A stretch of 64,000 bases of DNA from Nocardia otitidiscaviarum NBRC 14405 (GTDB lineage Bacteria > Actinomycetota > Actinomycetes > Mycobacteriales > Mycobacteriaceae): contig NZ_BAGD01000276.1 of the NCBI RefSeq assembly GCF_000308635.1, positions 1 to 64,000 on the forward strand, read 5' to 3'. Positions within the stretch are counted from its first letter, which is position 1; every line of letters starts with the position of its first letter. The notes below the pieces were generated by a model, which made no database searches, was not told where the DNA came from, and saw nothing but the letters and a program-made list of their open reading frames with translations. This document shows positions 59,821 through 64,000 of this stretch, one piece after another. Made by a program: the position numbers and the translations under genes.

Positions 59821-60198
59821 GTGACGAAGCTACGAATAGTAGGACACCGCGCGACCACCGTCCGTGCGGAGCACACGGTGACGATCGAGTTGGGAGCGGA
59901 GTTCGAACTGCAGATCGAAGGCGACCTGACACTGCCAACAGCTGACGGAGCCGTGCTCCACGCGACCTCCGACGACTATGCCAGTATCAGTTCCGAACTC
60001 GAGACCCTCGTGAGTGCCGCAGTGACGAGGGCTGACGCCGACGAAATCAGCGGTTTAACCCTCGAATTCGACTCCGGCGCCAGGCTCCACGTTCCTGTCG
60101 ACCAGCACTACGAAGCATGGGGTGTTGTAGGACCCGGCGGCTACCGAGTCATCTGTATGCCGGGTGGCGAGTTCGCGATTTGGTCCGCATGCAAATAG
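59821..60198 (+). CDS. DUF6188-like protein
   Basis: 125 residues from GTG 59821. Pattern of two strand-rich halves: VTIELGAEFELQIEGDLTL and LEFDSGARLHVPVDQHYEAW, ending GPGGYRVICMPGGEFAIW. This YEAW...PGGE-AxW ending is typical of the DUF6188 group of small actinobacterial proteins of unknown role. An in-frame ATG at 59755 is possible but adds unlike sequence. Confidence 0.6.
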   Translation: MTKLRIVGHRATTVRAEHTVTIELGAEFELQIEGDLTLPTADGAVLHATSDDYASISSELETLVSAAVTRADADEISGLTLEFDSGARLHVPVDQHYEAWGVVGPGGYRVICMPGGEFAIWSACK

Positions 60199-60413
60199 GT
60201 CTCCCCAAGGCCGGTTCAACGAGGGTGTCGATATTCCAGGCACCTCGGCTCGGCCAGCGCGCCGCAGTTCGGTGTCGAAGTCTTCCAGCCACGATGGCGT
60301 CGAGATCCTGCCCATCAGGGGATCAGCCCGGTGAAAGTTCCTTGGTGTTTGAGCGCTGTATGGGATGGGTATTGGTGTAGGTGTGCGCGTTCGCGCAGGT
60401 CAGGGTGGGAAAG

Positions 60414-60487
60414 TGCCCCCGGCAGGAATCGAACCTGCGACCTAGGGATTAGAAGGCCCTTGCTCTATCCAACTGAGCTACGGAGGC
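60414..60487 (-). tRNA. tRNA-Arg (anticodon TCT)
   Basis: 74 bases folding into a cloverleaf: acceptor GCCTCCG/CGGGGGC (one G-U pair), D arm GCTC/GAGC, anticodon loop CTTCTAA, T arm GCAGG-TTCGAAT-CCTGC, discriminator A. CCA is not encoded. The anticodon stem AGGGC/TCCCT has one C-U mismatch next to the loop. Reads AGA codons, rare in this genome. Confidence 0.9.
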
Positions 60488-60689
60488 AGTCGGGTGGTGC
60501 ACGGCTTTGTGCCACCAAACACCTTGGCCGATATCGATCGTGGTGTCCAGCGGGTTAAGTATAGCGACCGTCCAGATGGGGGATGGTGGGCGTGGCGTGG
60601 GTGGGGGCGCGTCGGGTGGGGTGGTGCGGACCGGGGGTCGGGAAACCCCGTGGGAGTCCGGATCGGCGCTTCGAACTACCCTGAGTCGT

Positions 60690-62732
60690 ATGTCGTCTCC
60701 GCAGGACCCGCCCGCAGTCGCCGACCTCCAGGCCAATCGGTCGGGGTCGGGGGCGACGTTTGGTGTGCTCGCGGCTCTGGCGGGGGCGTTCGCGGCTATG
60801 GTGGCGGCGCTGGTGGTGGGGTTGTCGGCGGCGGAGGCGCTGACGTTGCTCGGGATTCCGGATCCTGGGCCGCTCACGACGTACGGGTTGCCCGCAGTGC
60901 GGGCTGTCGCCGATTTCTCGGCGGCGTTGACCGTGGGATCGCTGTTGTTCGCCGCGTTCCTGGTGCCGCCGCAGCAGGATGGGCTGCTCGATGTGGGCGG
61001 GTATCGGGCGCTGCGGCGGGCCGCCAATTCGGCGCTGGCGTGGGCGGGGGCCTCGGCGTTGCTGGTGCCGCTCACCCTGTCGGATACGACCGGGCAGCCC
61101 CTCGCGGACTCGCTGCGGCCGGAGGACGTGTGGCGGGCCGCCGATACGGTGGATGTCGCCAGTTCGTGGCGGCTCACCGTGTTCTTCGTGCTGGTGCTCG
61201 CGGTCGGGTGCCGGGTCGCGCTGCGCTGGGGCTGGACGCCGGTGCTGCTGTGGCTGTCGGTGCTGTCGCTGCTGCCGGTCGCGCTGACGGGGCACTCGTC
61301 GTCGGGCGGGTCGCACGATGTGGCGACCAACAGTCTCATTCTGCATCTGCTCGCCACCGGGTTCTGGGTGGGCGGACTGTTCGCGGTGTTGGCTTACGCA
61401 CTGCGCGGGGGTAAGTGGACCGCGCTCGCCACGCGGCGGTTCTCCACGGTCGCGACGGTGTCGTTCATCGTGATCGCGGCCAGCGGCGTGCTCAATGCCT
61501 GGGTGCGGTTGCAGGAGCCGTCGGATCTGGTGGACACCACCTACGGGCGGCTCATCATGGCCAAGACGGCGGCGCTCATCGTGCTCGGCGTCATCGGATA
61601 TCTCCAGCGGCGCGCCGCGCTCCCCGGGCTGGAGGCCGATCCGGGCGATCGACGCGCCCTGATCCGGTTCGCGGGCGTCGAGGCACTCATCTTCGCCGCC
61701 ACGGTCGGGTTGGCGGTCGGGCTCGGGCGCACCCCGCCGCCGGAGCTGAAGCAGATCCCGACTCCGGCAGAGGTAGAGCTCGGCTACAACCTGGCCGGGC
61801 CGCCCACCGCCGCGCGGCTGCTGTTCGACTGGCGGTTCGACCTGATCTACGGCACGCTCGCGATCGTGCTCGCCGTCCTCTATATCCGCGGTGTGATGCG
61901 GCTGCGGGCACGCGGCGACGCCTGGCCGGTGGGGCGCACCATCGCCTGGCTGTCCGGCTGCGCGGTACTGCTGATCGCGACGAGCTCCGGTATCGGCCGC
62001 TACGCGCCGGCCATGTTCAGCGTGCACATGGGTCAGCACATGCTGCTGTCCATGCTCGCGCCGATTCTGTTCGCGCTGGGCGGGCCGGTGCTGCTGGCAC
62101 TGCGGGCACTGCCACCTGCCGGACGCGACGCCCCGCCGGGACCGCGCGAGTGGATTCTGGCGGCGGTGCACAATCCGGTGTCGCGTTTCATGACCCAGCC
62201 CGTGGTGGCGTCGGTGTTCTTCGTGGTCGGGTTCTACGGCCTGTACATGGGCGGTCTGTTCGACCAGTTCGTGGACTCGCACGGCGCGCACCTGCTGATG
62301 AATCTGCACTTCCTGGTGAGCGGCTACCTCTTCTACTGGGTGGTCATCGGCATCGACCCCAAGCCGCGTCAGGTGGAGCCGCTCACCAAGGTGGGCATGG
62401 TGTTCGGCTCCCTGCCCTTCCATGCCTTCTTCGGCGTCGCGCTGATGAGCATGAATACCGTCATGGGCGGCTGGTTCTACCGCAGCCTCGGCCTGGGTTG
62501 GAACGACAATCTGCTCGAGGATCAGCGCAATGGCGGCAGCCTGGCCTGGGCCAGCGGTGAGATTCCGCTGGTATTGGTGATGTTGGCACTGCTCATCCAG
62601 TGGTCGCGCAGCGATCAGCGGCTGGCCAACCGTATCGACCGCGCCGCCGACCGGGACGACGACGCCGAGCTGGCCGCGCACAACGCCATGTTCGCCGAAC
62701 TGGCGAGACGGGATCGAGAGGTACGCAAGTGA
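60690..62732 (+). CDS. CopD-CtaG fusion: copper import/cytochrome oxidase assembly protein
   Basis: 680 residues with about 15 membrane segments. The N-terminal half has the CopD-type copper domain (TGHSSSGGSHDVATNSLILH, LLATGFWVGGLFAVL). The C-terminal half is CtaG/caa3-type (FSVHMGQHMLLSMLAPILF, DSHGAHLLMNLHFLVSGYL). This fused form is standard in mycolata and supplies copper to cytochrome c oxidase. The ATG at 60690 starts just before the first hydrophobic segment. The stop overlaps the next GTG. Confidence 0.9.
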   Translation: MSSPQDPPAVADLQANRSGSGATFGVLAALAGAFAAMVAALVVGLSAAEALTLLGIPDPGPLTTYGLPAVRAVADFSAALTVGSLLFAAFLVPPQQDGLLDVGGYRALRRAANSALAWAGASALLVPLTLSDTTGQPLADSLRPEDVWRAADTVDVASSWRLTVFFVLVLAVGCRVALRWGWTPVLLWLSVLSLLPVALTGHSSSGGSHDVATNSLILHLLATGFWVGGLFAVLAYALRGGKWTALATRRFSTVATVSFIVIAASGVLNAWVRLQEPSDLVDTTYGRLIMAKTAALIVLGVIGYLQRRAALPGLEADPGDRRALIRFAGVEALIFAATVGLAVGLGRTPPPELKQIPTPAEVELGYNLAGPPTAARLLFDWRFDLIYGTLAIVLAVLYIRGVMRLRARGDAWPVGRTIAWLSGCAVLLIATSSGIGRYAPAMFSVHMGQHMLLSMLAPILFALGGPVLLALRALPPAGRDAPPGPREWILAAVHNPVSRFMTQPVVASVFFVVGFYGLYMGGLFDQFVDSHGAHLLMNLHFLVSGYLFYWVVIGIDPKPRQVEPLTKVGMVFGSLPFHAFFGVALMSMNTVMGGWFYRSLGLGWNDNLLEDQRNGGSLAWASGEIPLVLVMLALLIQWSRSDQRLANRIDRAADRDDDAELAAHNAMFAELARRDREVRK

Positions 62733-63706
62733 CTGACCGGATCGTCGCGCCGACCGGGGAGGACCCGGCGCGAAAGGTCAAGAAGCTCTACCGATCCGAC
62801 GTGCGGCGGGCCAGACGGCTGCTGCGCGGGCAGTTTCGGGTCACCCCGGTGTTCCATACCGAGGTCCAGGGTCCGCACGGACCGGTGCCGGTCACGCTGA
62901 AACTGGAATACCTGCAGCACGGCGGCACGTTCAAGGTGCGCGGCAGCCTGAACGCGCTGCTGGGTGCGCGGGCCGGGGTCGACAGCGTGGTACTGGCTTC
63001 CGGCGGCAATGCCGGTATCGCCGCCGCCCTGGCCAGTGCCGTGCGCGGACTGAGCTGCACGGTGGTGGTGCCGGAATCCGCACCGCACACCAAGGTCGCG
63101 GCCATGTGGTCGCACGGGGCCGAAGTGCTGTGGCACGGAACCACATACGCCGAGGCGTACCGGTTCGCCACCGAACTGGCGGTGGAGCGCGGCGCACTGC
63201 AACTGCACGCCTACGACCAGCCCGCCATCGTGGCCGGGGCCGGTGTGGTCGGGCTGGAGATCGAGGATCAGGTGCGCGGGCGGCCGCCGGTGCTGGTGGC
63301 CGTCGGCGGCGGGGGACTGGTCTCCGGGATCGCGGTGGCGCTGGGACCGCGCGGCCGGGTGATCGGCGTGGAACCGCACGGCGCGCCGACACTGCACGCG
63401 GCGCTCGCGGCCGGACGGCCGGTCGAGGTGGAGGTGTCCAGCGTGGCCTCGGATTCGTTGGGGGCCAGCCGGATCGGTGCCATCGCCATGGAGGTCGCGC
63501 AGCGCTACGGCGTGGAATCGCTGCTGGTCAGCGATGACGCCATCGTGATGGCGCGGGAGTACCTGTGGCGGGAGTTCCGGATCGTGGTGGAGCCCGCCGG
63601 TGCTACCGCGCTCGCCGCCATCCAGAGCGGCGTATACGTGCCCAAACCGTACGAGCGACCGGTCATCGTGTTGTGCGGGGCGAATACGGATCTGGCAACC
63701 TTGTAG
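62729..63706 (+). CDS. Threonine-dehydratase-like PLP enzyme
   Basis: 325-residue fold type II PLP enzyme. The Lys is in GGTFKVRGSLNALL, the phosphate loop is VAVGGGGLVSG, and SGGNAGIAAALAS contacts the substrate. Length is that of catabolic threonine/serine dehydratases without a regulatory ACT domain. Shares four bases (GTGA) with the copper gene, so translation is coupled, although no functional link is obvious. Confidence 0.9.
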   Translation: MTDRIVAPTGEDPARKVKKLYRSDVRRARRLLRGQFRVTPVFHTEVQGPHGPVPVTLKLEYLQHGGTFKVRGSLNALLGARAGVDSVVLASGGNAGIAAALASAVRGLSCTVVVPESAPHTKVAAMWSHGAEVLWHGTTYAEAYRFATELAVERGALQLHAYDQPAIVAGAGVVGLEIEDQVRGRPPVLVAVGGGGLVSGIAVALGPRGRVIGVEPHGAPTLHAALAAGRPVEVEVSSVASDSLGASRIGAIAMEVAQRYGVESLLVSDDAIVMAREYLWREFRIVVEPAGATALAAIQSGVYVPKPYERPVIVLCGANTDLATL

Positions 63707-63823
63707 TTCACAAGCATCGGAGTTATCCCCACTCCCCGAAGACGGGCTGTCGTGCCGGTCTCCCGCGCGTCACGCTGGAGAGGTCTTCCGGGTACGGAAG
63801 CCAGTCGGCAAGGGGGAGCAACG

Positions 63824-64000
63824 ATGTACGAAATCAATACGTCCATAGTGGGTACGGTGGTAACGCATCCGGTGCGACGGGAACTGCCCAGCGGTGAGCA
63901 GCTGATCAGTTTTCGACTGGCCAGCAATCCGCGGCGCTTCGACACTCAGCGCGGCGAATGGGTCGACGGTGACACCACCTATCTCACGGTGCGCTGCTGG
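63824..64000 (+). CDS. ssb: Single-stranded DNA-binding protein, 5' part
   Basis: 59 codons before the right edge. MYEINTSIVGTVVTHPV, LISFRLASNPRRFD and TYLTVRCW follow the OB-fold of bacterial SSB proteins. AAGGGGGAG precedes the ATG. The rest lies outside the window; it resembles the accessory mycolata SSB type more than the ribosomal-operon copy, but that needs the full gene. Confidence 0.75.
   Translation, partial: MYEINTSIVGTVVTHPVRRELPSGEQLISFRLASNPRRFDTQRGEWVDGDTTYLTVRCW

Noticed and set aside
60414..60487. tRNA gene as attachment site of an integrated element
   Set aside because: No second copy of the tRNA 3' end and no integrase gene were seen in the window.
60555..62681. 708-codon minus-strand frame opposite the CopD-CtaG gene
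   Set aside because: Antisense to a well-conserved membrane protein and full of Gln/His/Arg runs; no start signal.

Overview
The window looks like chromosome of a high-GC, mycolata-type actinobacterium, most likely Nocardia or a close relative. The evidence is very high GC with strong third-position bias, GTG starts, GTGA/ATGA/TGATG gene overlaps, a MAB_1171c-type membrane protein, a DUF5753/DUF397 pair and a FAAL-type polyketide synthase. Most of it is specialised-metabolism DNA; the right-hand end returns to ordinary genes.

Region 1 (1-9600): a modular PKS on the minus strand, cut by the left edge (FAAL-ACP-KS-AT-DH-KR-ACP-start of a condensation domain), divergent from a P450. Region 2 (9581-12273): an XRE regulator, an ImmA/IrrE-type HEIGH metallopeptidase and a MAB_1171c-type membrane protein in one minus-strand unit.

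Region 3 (12322-23646): a LuxR regulator, then two divergent operons. The minus operon has an asparaginyl-tRNA-synthetase-like enzyme without an anticodon domain and a glutamate-synthase FMN-domain protein without the Fe-S cysteines. The plus operon has an SsuD-like flavin monooxygenase, an MFS exporter, both subunits of a B12-dependent glutamate mutase, two ATP-grasp ligases and a PP-loop ATPase, nearly all with overlapping start and stop codons. The inferred logic is glutamate to 3-methylaspartate, then probably amidation, ligation and oxidation, without any NRPS.

Region 4 (23664-48689): a P450; a single-protein highly reducing PKS (KS-AT-DH-CMeT-ER-KR-ACP-TE, like fungal enzymes); a flavin halogenase; an SDR; an acyl-CoA ligase; and a thioesterase. 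A minus operon carries PanC, a P1-family Ntn peptidase and an NRDE-type Ntn hydrolase. A plus operon carries a SnoaL-like protein, a second flavin halogenase and a TPR protein, followed by a second LuxR regulator and a cation/proton antiporter. An M20 amidohydrolase and a small membrane protein close the block.

A repeated semi-palindromic element (ACCCGnnCGGGGGGATGT) sits 17-18 bases before the -10 box of promoters in regions 3 and 4. It ties the mutase/ATP-grasp block and the PKS/halogenase block into one regulon, probably controlled by the two flanking LuxR paralogues. The best single hypothesis is one cluster making a halogenated, methyl-branched polyketide joined to a methylaspartate- or methylasparagine-derived unit. 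This is inference; no product can be read from the sequence.

Region 5 (48811-64000): a DUF5753/DUF397 pair, an epimerase-type protein, an AraC/GlxA regulator, an alkylsulfatase, a SulP transporter, a DUF2252 tail remnant, a TetR/HELAH-protein pair with palindromic operators, a NERD protein, two small actinobacterial proteins of unknown role, tRNA-Arg(TCT), a CopD-CtaG fusion, a threonine-dehydratase-like enzyme and the start of ssb.
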